This document shows, piece by piece, positions 50,309 to 59,319 of a stretch of 64,000 nucleotides of DNA. A program made the position numbers and the translations under genes. The stretch covers positions 744,001-808,000 of the forward strand of contig NZ_JANUQM010000002.1 of NCBI RefSeq assembly GCF_030386795.1. Direction: 5' to 3'. Source of the stretch: Streptomyces sp. S.PNR 29 (GTDB lineage Bacteria > Actinomycetota > Actinomycetes > Streptomycetales > Streptomycetaceae). Every line of letters starts with the position of its first letter. The stretch's first letter is position 1. Under the pieces are notes generated by a model. That model had not been told where the DNA came from, did not search any database, and saw nothing but the letters and a program-made list of their open reading frames with translations.

Positions 50309-52297
50309 ATGACGCACCTCCATGGCAAGCGCTTGCCGAGATCGGGGCACGGCAAGGTCGTGGCCACCGTGATCGGCCTGGTCGCCGCGCTGGGCCTCGG
50401 GGCGATCGGGGAGGCCAGTGCCTTACCCGCTGCTCGGACAGCACCGGCCGCGGAGCGCTGGACCGACCAGCCGCACGGCTTCGCCTCCCTCGCCGGCGGC
50501 ACCACCGGCGGCGCGGGAGGCAAGGTCGTCACCGTCACCGACCAGGCCTCGCTGGCCAAGTACGCGGCGGCCGAGGAGCCGTACGTCATCCGGGTGGCGG
50601 GCTCGATTCCCGTGGCACCCTTCGGCTCGGACATCGTGGTCGGCTCCGACAAGACGATCATCGGCGTCGGCGACACCGGCGAGATCGTCCACGGCGAGCT
50701 GCATCTGGGCCCCGGCACGAGAAACGTCATCATCCGCAACCTGACGATCCGTGACTCCTATGTCGAGGGCGACTGGGACGGCAAGACCACCGACTTCGAC
50801 GCGATCCAGATGGACTCCGTGGACCACGTCTGGATCGACCACAACCGCTTCACGCACATGGGCGACGGGCTGCTCGACATCCGCAAGGACAGCCAGTACG
50901 TCACCGTCTCCCACAACCGGTTCAGCAACCACAACAAGGCGCTCGGGATCGGCTGGACCAGCAACGTCCGGACGCAGATCACCATCGACCACAACTGGTT
51001 CACCGGCACCAAGCAGCGCAACCCCTCGGCGGACAACTGCGCCTACGCGCACCTGTACAACAACTACCTCTCGGCGCAGGTGTCCGACGGCGACCCGGTG
51101 TGGACGTACGGGAACTGGTCGCGGGGCAGGACCAGAATGGTCATCGAGAACAGCTACTACGACGGTGTCCAGCATCCCTACCAGGCAGACGCCACAGCGG
51201 AGTTGGTGCAGCGCGGGTCGATCCTGAAGAACACGACGGGGCGGCACGACGCGTGGGGCGCCGCCTTCGAGCCGCGGGAGTTCTACGCCTACCGGCTGGA
51301 TCCGGCGGCGGCCGTGCCGGCGCTGGTGAAGCGGTTCTCCGGGCCGCAGAAGCGGATCGGTGACTCCGTGGTGCTGCACGTCCCGGGTGCCTACCCGACC
51401 GTCCAGGCCGCGGTGGACGCCGTGCCCGACGGCAACGACGTGCCCGTGACCATCGCCGTCGCGCCCGGCACCTACCGGGAGAAGGTGTTCATCCCCGCGA
51501 GCAAGCCGAAGATCGTGCTGCGGGGGACTGGACACGACCGGTCCGACACCGTCATCGTCTACGACACGCCCGCCGAGTACGGCGGCTCCACCGGGAGCGC
51601 GACCGTACGGATCGCCGCGAACGACGTCACGGCGCGCAACCTCACCTTCAGCAACGACTTCGACGAGGCCGCGCACGAGCTGAAGGGCGAGCAGGCGCTG
51701 GCGATGAAGACGACCGGCGACCGGATCGTCTTCGAGGACACCGCCTTCCTGGGCAACCAGGACACCCTGATGACCGACAGTCCCAAGCTGACCACCATCA
51801 GCCGGGTCTACATCCGCGACTCGTACATCGAGGGCGATGTCGACTTCATCTACGGGCGGGCGACGACGGTGATCGAGGGTTCCGTCATCCGCGCGCTCAG
51901 CCGGGGTTCGGCCACGAACAACGGCTACATCACCGCCGCTTCGACCTGGACCGGGAATCCGTACGGCTTCCTGATCACACGGTCGAAGGTGGTGAGTGAC
52001 GCGCCCGCGGACTCCTTCCACCTCGGGCGTCCCTGGCACCCGGGCGGCGAACCGGCGGCGGTCGCCCAGGTGCTGATCCGGGACACGGAGCTGCCCGCCG
52101 CGATCAAGTCCTCGCCCTGGACCGACATGAGCGGCTTCTCCTGGAAGGACGCTCGGCTCACCGAGTACCGCAACTACGGCCCGGGCGCGACGGTCACCGC
52201 CGACCGTCCGCAGATGAGCGACGAGGACGCCCGCGCCCACACCGTCGCCGCCTACCTCAAGGGCACGGACGACTGGGCACCCCACGCCCGCCACTGA
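50309..52297 (+). CDS. Secreted two-domain pectate lyase (PL1) - pectinesterase (CE8)
   Basis: 662 residues. Signal peptide to about residue 40, then PL1 beta-helix (about 50-340; HVWIDHNRFTHMGDGLLDIR, SNHNKALGIGWT). Its motif QRNPSADN keeps the first arginine of RxPxxR but not the second. CE8 follows at about 355-655 with GEQALAMK, FLGNQDTLMTD, EGDVDFIYGR and LGRPWHPGG, all catalytic residues present. De-esterification and cleavage are thus joined in one chain. GGGAG precedes ATG 50309; a LacI-like palindrome overlaps codons 6-10. Confidence 0.92.
   Translation: MTHLHGKRLPRSGHGKVVATVIGLVAALGLGAIGEASALPAARTAPAAERWTDQPHGFASLAGGTTGGAGGKVVTVTDQASLAKYAAAEEPYVIRVAGSIPVAPFGSDIVVGSDKTIIGVGDTGEIVHGELHLGPGTRNVIIRNLTIRDSYVEGDWDGKTTDFDAIQMDSVDHVWIDHNRFTHMGDGLLDIRKDSQYVTVSHNRFSNHNKALGIGWTSNVRTQITIDHNWFTGTKQRNPSADNCAYAHLYNNYLSAQVSDGDPVWTYGNWSRGRTRMVIENSYYDGVQHPYQADATAELVQRGSILKNTTGRHDAWGAAFEPREFYAYRLDPAAAVPALVKRFSGPQKRIGDSVVLHVPGAYPTVQAAVDAVPDGNDVPVTIAVAPGTYREKVFIPASKPKIVLRGTGHDRSDTVIVYDTPAEYGGSTGSATVRIAANDVTARNLTFSNDFDEAAHELKGEQALAMKTTGDRIVFEDTAFLGNQDTLMTDSPKLTTISRVYIRDSYIEGDVDFIYGRATTVIEGSVIRALSRGSATNNGYITAASTWTGNPYGFLITRSKVVSDAPADSFHLGRPWHPGGEPAAVAQVLIRDTELPAAIKSSPWTDMSGFSWKDARLTEYRNYGPGATVTADRPQMSDEDARAHTVAAYLKGTDDWAPHARH
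50324..50337. promoter_or_regulatory. 14-bp perfect LacI-type palindrome inside the PL1-CE8 start
   Basis: GGCAAGCGCTTGCC is a perfect palindrome with the same AAGCGCTT core as 43559-43570. It starts 15 bp into the coding sequence; a roadblock operator is possible. Confidence 0.45.
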
Positions 52298-52350
52298 CCC
52301 CCCACAACGTCACATCTCCGTTGGATCCAGAAGCAGAAGAGAGCCGACCA

Positions 52351-53706
52351 ATGAAGATCAGCAATCGCACCGAAAGCACAGGCAGGCGCCGGACGTCGGC
52401 CGCCGTCGCCCTGGGGGCCGTGCTCGCGCTGACCGCCACCGCCTGCGGTGACGACGGCAGCGGGGCGGGCGGCGACAAGGGCTCCGAGGGCAGCGGCAAG
52501 GGCAAGATCGTCTTCTGGGACAACAATGGCGGTGTCCGCACGGACATCTGGAAGGAGGTCATCGCCGACTTCGAGAAGGCGAACCCGGACATCAAGGTCG
52601 ACTACGTCGGGATCGCCTCCACCGAGTACCAGTCCAAGGTCGACACCGCCATCCAGGGCGGCGGCCTGCCGGACGTCGGCGGCGTCGGCGCCGCGATGCT
52701 CGCCGGGTTCGCCGCGCAGAACGCGCTGGAGCCGCTGGACGACCGGCTCGGCAAGTCCTCGCTGAACGGCAAGCTCAACAAGGACATGGTCGAGTCCCTG
52801 AAGGCCGCCGGCGGCGGCGACGGCACGCTGTACTCGATCCCGACCTCCGCGAACAACGGCGTCCTGTACTACCGCACCGACCTGTTCAAGAAGGCGGGGC
52901 TGGACGAGCCGACGACCTGGGACACGTTCTTCAAGGCCGCGGACAGGCTCACGAACAAGGGCAAGAACGAGTTCGGCTACACCATCCGTGGCGGTGCCGG
53001 CTCCATCGCCCAGGCCCTGGACGCGATGTACGGGCAGTCCGGCATCACGTCGTTCTGGGACGGGGACAAGACGACGGTCAACGACCCGAAGAACGTGGCC
53101 GCCCTGGAGAAGTACGTGGGGCTGTACAAGAAGGCCACTCCGGCCGCCGACCTGAACAACGACTTCACCAAGATGGTCGCCCAGTGGGACGCCGGCAAGA
53201 TCGGGATGCTGAACCACAACCTGGGCTCCTACCAGGATCACGTGAAGGCGCTCGGCGTCGACAAGTTCCGGGGTATTCCGCAGCCGATCGGGCCCGGTGG
53301 GAAGCGGGTGCAGGTCTCCAACCCGGTCGACGGGATCGGTCTCTTCAAGAGCTCGAAGAACAAGGAGGCCGCCTGGAAGTTCATCGAGTTCGCGCTCTCG
53401 CACGAGGAGAACTCGAAGTTCAACGAGTCGGCGGGACAGGTGCCGGCGAACACGGAGGCGGCGAAGGACGCGTGGATTTCGAAGGCCGAGCCCACGAAGC
53501 TGGCCGCCGACGCGTTGAGCGACGGTTCCACGACGATTGTGCAGCTGCCGTACTACCTGCCGGACTGGAACACCATTTCCAAGGCGGACAACGAGCCGAA
53601 CTTCCAGAAGGTGCTGCTCGGGAAGATGAAGGCCAAGGAATTCCTGGACACGCTGGCCGATCAGCTGAATGAGGCTCAGGCCGAGTGGAAGCAGCAGCAG
53701 GGCTAA
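52351..53706 (+). CDS. Sugar-binding lipoprotein of the pectin ABC importer
   Basis: 451-residue family 1 solute-binding protein. Signal peptide with lipobox LTATACG (Cys about 31), Gly/Ser/Lys-rich linker, binding fold with KIVFWDNNGGVRTDIWKEV, GTLYSIPTSANNGVLYYRT and WDAGKIGMLNHNLGSY. Probably partners the permeases at 43653/44585, which have no binding protein next to them. ATG 52351 follows AGAAGAGAG. Stands between the PL1-CE8 gene and the acetylesterase, same strand. Confidence 0.92.
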   Translation: MKISNRTESTGRRRTSAAVALGAVLALTATACGDDGSGAGGDKGSEGSGKGKIVFWDNNGGVRTDIWKEVIADFEKANPDIKVDYVGIASTEYQSKVDTAIQGGGLPDVGGVGAAMLAGFAAQNALEPLDDRLGKSSLNGKLNKDMVESLKAAGGGDGTLYSIPTSANNGVLYYRTDLFKKAGLDEPTTWDTFFKAADRLTNKGKNEFGYTIRGGAGSIAQALDAMYGQSGITSFWDGDKTTVNDPKNVAALEKYVGLYKKATPAADLNNDFTKMVAQWDAGKIGMLNHNLGSYQDHVKALGVDKFRGIPQPIGPGGKRVQVSNPVDGIGLFKSSKNKEAAWKFIEFALSHEENSKFNESAGQVPANTEAAKDAWISKAEPTKLAADALSDGSTTIVQLPYYLPDWNTISKADNEPNFQKVLLGKMKAKEFLDTLADQLNEAQAEWKQQQG

Positions 53707-53765
53707 GAGCCCGGTCCTGTATGCCGGTGGCCGGCTGCGGGTCGTCTGTGGCCGGTCGCGCAGTT

Positions 53766-53791
53766 CCCCGCGCCCCCTCGGGGGCGCGGGG
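53766..53791 (+). terminator. Terminator / common GC hairpin after the binding protein
   Basis: CCCCGCGCCCC and GGGGCGCGGGG form an 11-bp stem; the preceding GCGCAGTT is typical of a repeated Streptomyces intergenic hairpin. Confidence 0.7.
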
Positions 53792-53819
53792 GTCACCCCC
53801 GATCGGAAAGGCACCCTTC

Positions 53820-54617
53820 GTGTCTCTTACGCGAAGACAAGTCAGTTACGCGGCCCTCGCCGCCCTCCCTCTCGCCCTCTCCGCCACCGGCACCGCACAA
53901 GCCGGCGGTCGCCGCTCCCGCACCCTCTACATCGCCGGCGATTCCACCGCCGCCCAGAAGTACGCCGACGCAGCCCCGGAAACCGGGTGGGGCATGGCAT
54001 TCCCGTTCTTCCTGCACGATGACCGGCCCGTCGCCAATCACGCGGTGAACGGGCGGAGTTCCAAGAGCTTCGTCGACGAAGGGCGTCTCGACGTCATTCT
54101 CGGGGAGATCAAGCCGGGGGACTTCCTTCTCATCCAGTTCGGGCACAACGACGAGAAGGCGAACGACCCGGCCCGTTACACCGAGCCCTGGACGACGTAC
54201 CAGGACTATCTGCGCCGGTACATCGACGGCGCCCGTGCCCGTGGGGCGCGGCCCGTGCTGGCCACGTCGGTGGAGCGGCGGAGGTTCGACGCGGAGGGCA
54301 AGGCGTTGCCGAGCCACGGTGAGTACCCGGCGGCGATGCGGGCGCTGGCCGAGGAGGAGCGCGTGGCGTTGCTCGACGTCCAGGCGCTGTCGATCGCGCT
54401 GTGGCAGCAGCTCGGGGTCGAGGAGACGAAGAAGTACTTCAACTGGACCGCGACGGAGCAGGACAACACGCACTTCAACCCGCCCGGCGCGATCGCCGTG
54501 GCGCGGCTCGTCGTGCGGGAGCTGCTGCGCACGCGGGTGCTGGCGCCCCGGGACGTGCGCCGGCTGGACGCGCAGATCCCCGAGTCCTGGATCACCTGGC
54601 CGGAGGCCGCCGCGTAA
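53820..54617 (+). CDS. Secreted SGNH rhamnogalacturonan/pectin acetylesterase (CE12-like)
   Basis: 265 residues. Signal peptide with a twin arginine (SLTRRQVSYAALAALPLALS). SGNH blocks: YIAGDSTAAQ (catalytic Ser), NHAVNGRSSKSF (Gly), IQFGHNDEKAN (Asn) and QDNTHFNPPGA (Asp/His). This is the rhamnogalacturonan acetylesterase pattern; the enzyme would remove acetyl groups that block lyases. GTG 53820 is preceded by AAAGG and places the signal peptide at the N-terminus. Confidence 0.9.
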   Translation: MSLTRRQVSYAALAALPLALSATGTAQAGGRRSRTLYIAGDSTAAQKYADAAPETGWGMAFPFFLHDDRPVANHAVNGRSSKSFVDEGRLDVILGEIKPGDFLLIQFGHNDEKANDPARYTEPWTTYQDYLRRYIDGARARGARPVLATSVERRRFDAEGKALPSHGEYPAAMRALAEEERVALLDVQALSIALWQQLGVEETKKYFNWTATEQDNTHFNPPGAIAVARLVVRELLRTRVLAPRDVRRLDAQIPESWITWPEAAA

Positions 54618-54650
54618 CACCCCCCGATCCTGAAGAAGGAGAGCCGCACA

Positions 54651-55970
54651 ATGAGAGCACAGAAATGGCATGGGCATGCCATAGTGAGGGCGGTCGCCGT
54701 CGTCGGCTGCGCCGCCCTCGCGCTGTCCGTGACGGGCACCAGCGCCCAGGCGGGCCCCCGTGACCTCACCCGTCAGACGCTGGCCGCGAACGACGGCTGG
54801 GGCTCCTACGGCACCGGCACCACGGGCGGTGCCGCGGCCGACGCCGAGCACGTGTACACCGTCACCACCTGGGCGGAGTTCAAGGCCGCCCTGGCCGCAG
54901 GCGGGAGCGCCCCCAAGATCATCAAGGTGAAGGGGACGATCGACGCCGTCTCCGAGGGCTGCGAGGCCTTCGCCGCGCCGGGGTACGACTTCTCCGCCTA
55001 CCTGGAGAAGTACGCACCCGAGAAGTGGGGCCTGGAGGAGGACCTGAGCGGTGAGCCCGCCGACAGTCCCGAGGGGCTGCGGCGCGTCTCCGCCGCCAAC
55101 CAGGACAAGGCCATCAAGGCCAATGTCCCCGCCAACACCACCATCATCGGGATCGGCAGGAACGCCGGATTCAAGGGCGCCAGCCTGCAGATCAAGGGCG
55201 TCGACAACGTCATCATCCGGAACCTGAGCTTCGAGAGCCCGGTCGACTGCTTCCCGCAGTGGGACCCCACCGACGGCTCCAAGGGCAACTGGAACTCCGA
55301 GTACGACACCGCCGTCGTCTACGGGTCCACCCATGTCTGGCTGGACCACAACACCTTCACCGACGGCAGCCACCCCGACAGTGCGGCACCCACGTACTTC
55401 GGCATGCTGTACCAGCAGCACGACGGCGAGCTGGACGTCGTCCGCGGCTCCAACTACGTCACCGCCTCCTGGAACGTCTTCACCGAGCACGACAAGACGA
55501 TCCTGATCGGCAACAGCGACAGCGAGTCCACCGCCGCCGGCGACCGGGGCAAGCTGAAGGTGACCTTCCACCACAACCTGTTCTCGAACCTGGTCGAGCG
55601 CGCGCCCCGGGTCCGCTTCGGGCAGGTCGACTCCTACAACAACCACTTCGTCGCCGACGACTCCTACGTCTACAGCTTCGGCATCGGCAAGGAGTCCCAG
55701 CTCGTCGCGGAGCACAACGCCTTCACGCTGCCGGACGGGATCAGCCCGGCGAAGGTGCTGAAGAAGTGGAACGAGGCGCCCGTCACCGCCGCCGGCAACC
55801 GCGTCAACGGCAAGGCCGTCGACCTGATCGCCGTGCACAACGCGGAGATCCCCGGCGAGATCCTCCAGTCGGGCGCGGGCTGGACCCCGACCCTGCGCAC
55901 CGAGGTCGACCCGGCCAAGGCGGTCCCCGGGATCGTCGACCACTGCGCCGGCGCCGGCCGCCTGCGCTGA
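54651..55970 (+). CDS. Secreted pectate lyase, PL1
   Basis: 439 residues. Signal peptide ending SAQA near residue 34, PL1 beta-helix with VWLDHNTFTDGSHPDS, DGELDVVRGSNYVTASWNVF, DKTILIGNSDS and RAPRVRFGQVDSYNN. Close relative of the lyase at 45481, sharing the mature start LTRQTLAANDGWGS, and probably a duplicate with a different substrate preference. AAGGAGA precedes ATG 54651. Starts the secreted-enzyme run up to 61649. Confidence 0.94.
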   Translation: MRAQKWHGHAIVRAVAVVGCAALALSVTGTSAQAGPRDLTRQTLAANDGWGSYGTGTTGGAAADAEHVYTVTTWAEFKAALAAGGSAPKIIKVKGTIDAVSEGCEAFAAPGYDFSAYLEKYAPEKWGLEEDLSGEPADSPEGLRRVSAANQDKAIKANVPANTTIIGIGRNAGFKGASLQIKGVDNVIIRNLSFESPVDCFPQWDPTDGSKGNWNSEYDTAVVYGSTHVWLDHNTFTDGSHPDSAAPTYFGMLYQQHDGELDVVRGSNYVTASWNVFTEHDKTILIGNSDSESTAAGDRGKLKVTFHHNLFSNLVERAPRVRFGQVDSYNNHFVADDSYVYSFGIGKESQLVAEHNAFTLPDGISPAKVLKKWNEAPVTAAGNRVNGKAVDLIAVHNAEIPGEILQSGAGWTPTLRTEVDPAKAVPGIVDHCAGAGRLR

Positions 55971-56053
55971 CGCTCCCGAACCGGGCCGGGGCGCACCCAC
56001 CGCCCCGGCCCGCCCTCCCCTTCACACGAGCCGCACCGCGAAGGAGCAGCCGC

Positions 56054-57181
56054 ATGCCCTCGCATCCCCACCTCCCCCTCTCCCGCCGGGGTTTCCTCAC
56101 CGTGAGCCTCGGCGCGGGCGCAGCGCTCGGCCTCGCGTCGGGCCCCGCACGGGCCGCCGCCCGGCCCCGCCCGTTCGGCCGGTACGGTTCCCCGGCCGCC
56201 CGCCTCACCCCCAAGACCCTGTACGTCGATCCGCACGGCCGCGGCGACCACACCTCCGTCCGGGCCGCCGTGGCCGCCGCCACCGGCAGCGGCTGGACCC
56301 TGGTCATCGCACCGGGCACCTACCGCGAGACGGTCGCCGTCGACGTCACCCGGACCGAGGCGACCTGGATCGGCGCCTCCGAGAACCCCCGTGACGTCGT
56401 GATCGTGTACGACAACGCGGCCGGCACCCCCAAACCCGGCGGCGGCACCTACGGCACCACCGGGTCCGCCACCACGACCGTGCAGGCCGACGGCTTCACC
56501 GCCCGCTGGATCACCTTCGCCAACGACTGGCTGCGCGCCGACCACCCCGACATCACCGGCACGCAGGCCGTCGCCATCAAGGTGCAGGGCGACCGGTCCG
56601 CGTTCCACCACTGCCGGTTCCTCGGCCACCAGGACACCCTGTACGCCGACTCCATGGCGCTGACCGCCTTCGCCCGCCAGTACTACTCCCACTGCTATGC
56701 CGAGGGCGACGTCGACTTCGTCTTCGGCCGGGCGACGGCGGTGTACGAGCACTGCCACTTCCGGACCCTGAACCGCACCGACCTCACGGCCGCCCCGTAC
56801 GGCTTCGTCTTCGCCCCCTCCACGGCGGCCGCCAACCCGCGCGGCTACCTGGTGAGCAGGTGCCGCGTGACGAGCGAGGCCCCCGACGCCTCCTACAAGC
56901 TGGCCCGCCCCTGGGTGCCCAGCTCCGACACCACCGCCCGCCCCATGCTCACCGTCCGGGACACCGTGCTGGGCGCCGGCATCGACGCGGTCGCGCCCTA
57001 CACCAACATGTCGGCCTCCTTCCCCTGGCAGTCGATGCGGTTCGCCGAGTACCGCAACACCGGCCCCGGTGCCGCCGTCACCGTCCCCGAGAACCGGCCC
57101 CAGCTCACCGCCGAGCAGGCCGCGTCGGTGACCCGCGAGACCTGCCTCGGCGACTGGCAGCCCTGGAAGGAGGCGTGCTGA
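56054..57181 (+). CDS. Secreted pectinesterase, CE8 (Tat signal)
   Basis: 375 residues. Tat signal LSRRGFLTVSLGAGAALG, then a right-handed beta-helix CE8 domain. Catalytic residues lie in GTQAVAIKVQGDR (Gln), GHQDTLYAD (Asp), EGDVDFVFGRATAVYEHC (Asp) and LARPWVPSS (Arg/Trp). Removes methyl esters from homogalacturonan, making it a substrate for the calcium-dependent lyases. AAGGAG precedes ATG 56054. The next gene is a tandem paralogue starting one base after its stop. Confidence 0.94.
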   Translation: MPSHPHLPLSRRGFLTVSLGAGAALGLASGPARAAARPRPFGRYGSPAARLTPKTLYVDPHGRGDHTSVRAAVAAATGSGWTLVIAPGTYRETVAVDVTRTEATWIGASENPRDVVIVYDNAAGTPKPGGGTYGTTGSATTTVQADGFTARWITFANDWLRADHPDITGTQAVAIKVQGDRSAFHHCRFLGHQDTLYADSMALTAFARQYYSHCYAEGDVDFVFGRATAVYEHCHFRTLNRTDLTAAPYGFVFAPSTAAANPRGYLVSRCRVTSEAPDASYKLARPWVPSSDTTARPMLTVRDTVLGAGIDAVAPYTNMSASFPWQSMRFAEYRNTGPGAAVTVPENRPQLTAEQAASVTRETCLGDWQPWKEAC

Positions 57182-57182
57182 C

Positions 57183-58208
57183 ATGCGCAGGCGCACCCTC
57201 CTGACGGGCATCGCCGGCGGCCTGGTCGCCGCCGGCACCACCCCGGCCTTCGCCCACGCCCGCCGCGTCCTGCACGTCCGCCCCGGCGACTCCGTCCAGG
57301 CGGCCGTGGACGCGGTGGACGGACCCGGCTGGACGATCGTCGTGCACCCGGGGACGTATCGCGAGGTGGTGAAAGTCCCCGCGGACAAGGCCGAGTTGAC
57401 GCTGCGTGGCGCCACCCGCGACCCGCGTGACGCCGTCATCGTGTACGACAACGCCAACGGCACCCCGAAGCCCGACGGCTCCGGAACCTACGGCACGGCG
57501 GGCTCCGCCACCTTCACCTCGGCGGCCCCGGGACTGACGGTCCGCGACCTCACCCTCGCCAACGACTGGCTGCGCGCCGACCATCCGGACATCACCGGCA
57601 CCCAGGCGGTCGCCGCGTACGTGACGGGGGACCGGTCCTCCTTCGAGAACGTGCGCTTCCTGGCCCACCAGGACACCCTCTTCGCCGACACGAGCGCGCT
57701 CGACGCCTTCGACCGGCAGTACTACCGCCGCTGCCACATCGAGGGCGACGTCGACTTCGTCTTCGGGCGGGCGACGGCGGTCTTCGAGCAGTGCCACTTC
57801 CACACCCTGCGACGGGACGTGGACTTCACCCCCAAGGGCATGGTCTTCGCCCCGTCCACCGCCCGCGCCAACCCGCACGGCATCCTCGCCGTCCGCTGCC
57901 GCATCACCTCCGGCGCCGAGGACGCGGCGTACAAGCTGGCCCGGCCCTGGGTTCCGTCGTACGAGACGACCGCCCGGCCGTCCCTCGTGGTCCGCGAGAC
58001 CCGGATCGGGCCCGGCATCGACGCGGTGACGCCGTACACCAACATGCGGGACGCCCACCCCTGGCAGACCATGCGGTTCCGGGAGTACCGCAACACCGGC
58101 CCGGGGGCGGTGATCACCGTTCCGGACAACCGGCCCCAGCTCACGGCCGCCGAAGCCGCGTCGCACACCAAGGAGGCCTACCTCGGTGACTGGAGGCCCT
58201 GTGCGTAG
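57183..58208 (+). CDS. Secreted pectinesterase, CE8 (tandem paralogue)
   Basis: 341 residues. Tat-like start MRRRTLLTGIAGG, then CE8 with GTQAVAAYVTGDR, AHQDTLFAD, EGDVDFVFGRATAVFEQC and LARPWVPSYETTARP. It aligns along its length with the enzyme before it but lacks that enzyme's 30-residue N-terminal spacer. Tandem duplication followed by divergence is the simplest view. Its end overlaps the GTG of the next lyase by 8 bp. Confidence 0.93.
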   Translation: MRRRTLLTGIAGGLVAAGTTPAFAHARRVLHVRPGDSVQAAVDAVDGPGWTIVVHPGTYREVVKVPADKAELTLRGATRDPRDAVIVYDNANGTPKPDGSGTYGTAGSATFTSAAPGLTVRDLTLANDWLRADHPDITGTQAVAAYVTGDRSSFENVRFLAHQDTLFADTSALDAFDRQYYRRCHIEGDVDFVFGRATAVFEQCHFHTLRRDVDFTPKGMVFAPSTARANPHGILAVRCRITSGAEDAAYKLARPWVPSYETTARPSLVVRETRIGPGIDAVTPYTNMRDAHPWQTMRFREYRNTGPGAVITVPDNRPQLTAAEAASHTKEAYLGDWRPCA

Positions 58209-59319
58209 TGCCGTCACGGCTCTCCTGGCGTGCGCGGTCCTGCTCGGGGCGGCGGCGCCGGCCTCCGCCGCCGGGCGGGACCCGGTCGGCTGGGCCTCCG
58301 CGCAGGACGGTTCGCTGCTCGGCGAGCAGGACTACGCGCCCGGCTACGACCTCGCCCGGTACATGTCGTGCTTCGGCGCGGACGGCGCCGTCTGGTCCGA
58401 CCCCCGGTACGACTACTGCAAGCAGCGGCGTCAGCTCCGCCAGACCGGGTCGGGGAAGGAGAAGGCGCAGATCCAGCTGACCGTGCCCAGCAACACCACG
58501 CTCGTCGGCGTCGGCGGCGACGAGCGGCTCCTCGGGGTCTTCCTGACCGTCAACACGGGCACGAACATCATCGTGCGCGACCTCCGTCTGGAGGCGCCCG
58601 TCGACCACTTCACCAGCTGGTCGCCGGACGACGGCACGCGTGGCAGCTGGAACGCCCGCTTCGGCGCGATGACCGTGATCACGGGCAAGCACGTCCGGGT
58701 CGACCAATGCACCTTCACCGACGGCCGCTTCCCGGACCGCGACGCACCCCTCGGCTTCCATGGCGAACACGTCCAGCGGCACGACGGACTGGTGGACATC
58801 GAGGACGGCTCCGACTTCATCACCGTCTCCGACTCCCGCTTCACCGACCACGACAAGGCGATCCTCGTCGGCTCCGGCGACGGGCGCGGCGACCGGGACC
58901 GCGGGCACCTCAAGGTGACTTTCGTCCGCAACCTCTTCAGCGACATCGTGCAACGCGGGCCGCGCGTCCGCTTCGGGCAGGTGCCCGTCGTCAACAACGT
59001 CTACCGGGGCCGGAACACCTTGTACGCGCTCGGCGTGGGGGTGGAGTCCGCGATCTTCTCCGAGCGCAACGTGTTCCGCTACCCGGGCGGCGGTCCGTCC
59101 CTGGCGGTCGCGGCCCACGGCGGTGAGCACTTCCGTGACACCGGCTCCTGGGTCAACGGCCGGCCCGCCGGCCTCGACGCGGTGGCGAGCGACCTCGGCC
59201 TGACCGGCGACGTCGGCTGGCACCCCGCCGACGTCTGCACATACCGGACTCCGACCTCCTCGTCGGCAGTCGAGCGGTACGTCCTGCGCCACGCCGGCGC
59301 CGGGAGGCCGCATGCCTGA
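58201..59319 (+). CDS. Secreted PL1-type pectate lyase, divergent
   Basis: 372 residues. Signal peptide ending ASA near residue 24, then a PL1 beta-helix with VRVDQCTFTDGRFPD, DGLVDIEDGSDFITVSDSRF, DKAILVGSGDG and RGPRVRFGQVPVVNN. Compared with the two other PL1 enzymes the WIDH motif is VDQC and the N-terminal part is shorter, with extra Cys. GTG 58201 has GGAGG four bases upstream; GTG 58186 would put that site inside the gene. Substrate range unknown. Confidence 0.88.
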   Translation: MRSAVTALLACAVLLGAAAPASAAGRDPVGWASAQDGSLLGEQDYAPGYDLARYMSCFGADGAVWSDPRYDYCKQRRQLRQTGSGKEKAQIQLTVPSNTTLVGVGGDERLLGVFLTVNTGTNIIVRDLRLEAPVDHFTSWSPDDGTRGSWNARFGAMTVITGKHVRVDQCTFTDGRFPDRDAPLGFHGEHVQRHDGLVDIEDGSDFITVSDSRFTDHDKAILVGSGDGRGDRDRGHLKVTFVRNLFSDIVQRGPRVRFGQVPVVNNVYRGRNTLYALGVGVESAIFSERNVFRYPGGGPSLAVAAHGGEHFRDTGSWVNGRPAGLDAVASDLGLTGDVGWHPADVCTYRTPTSSSAVERYVLRHAGAGRPHA

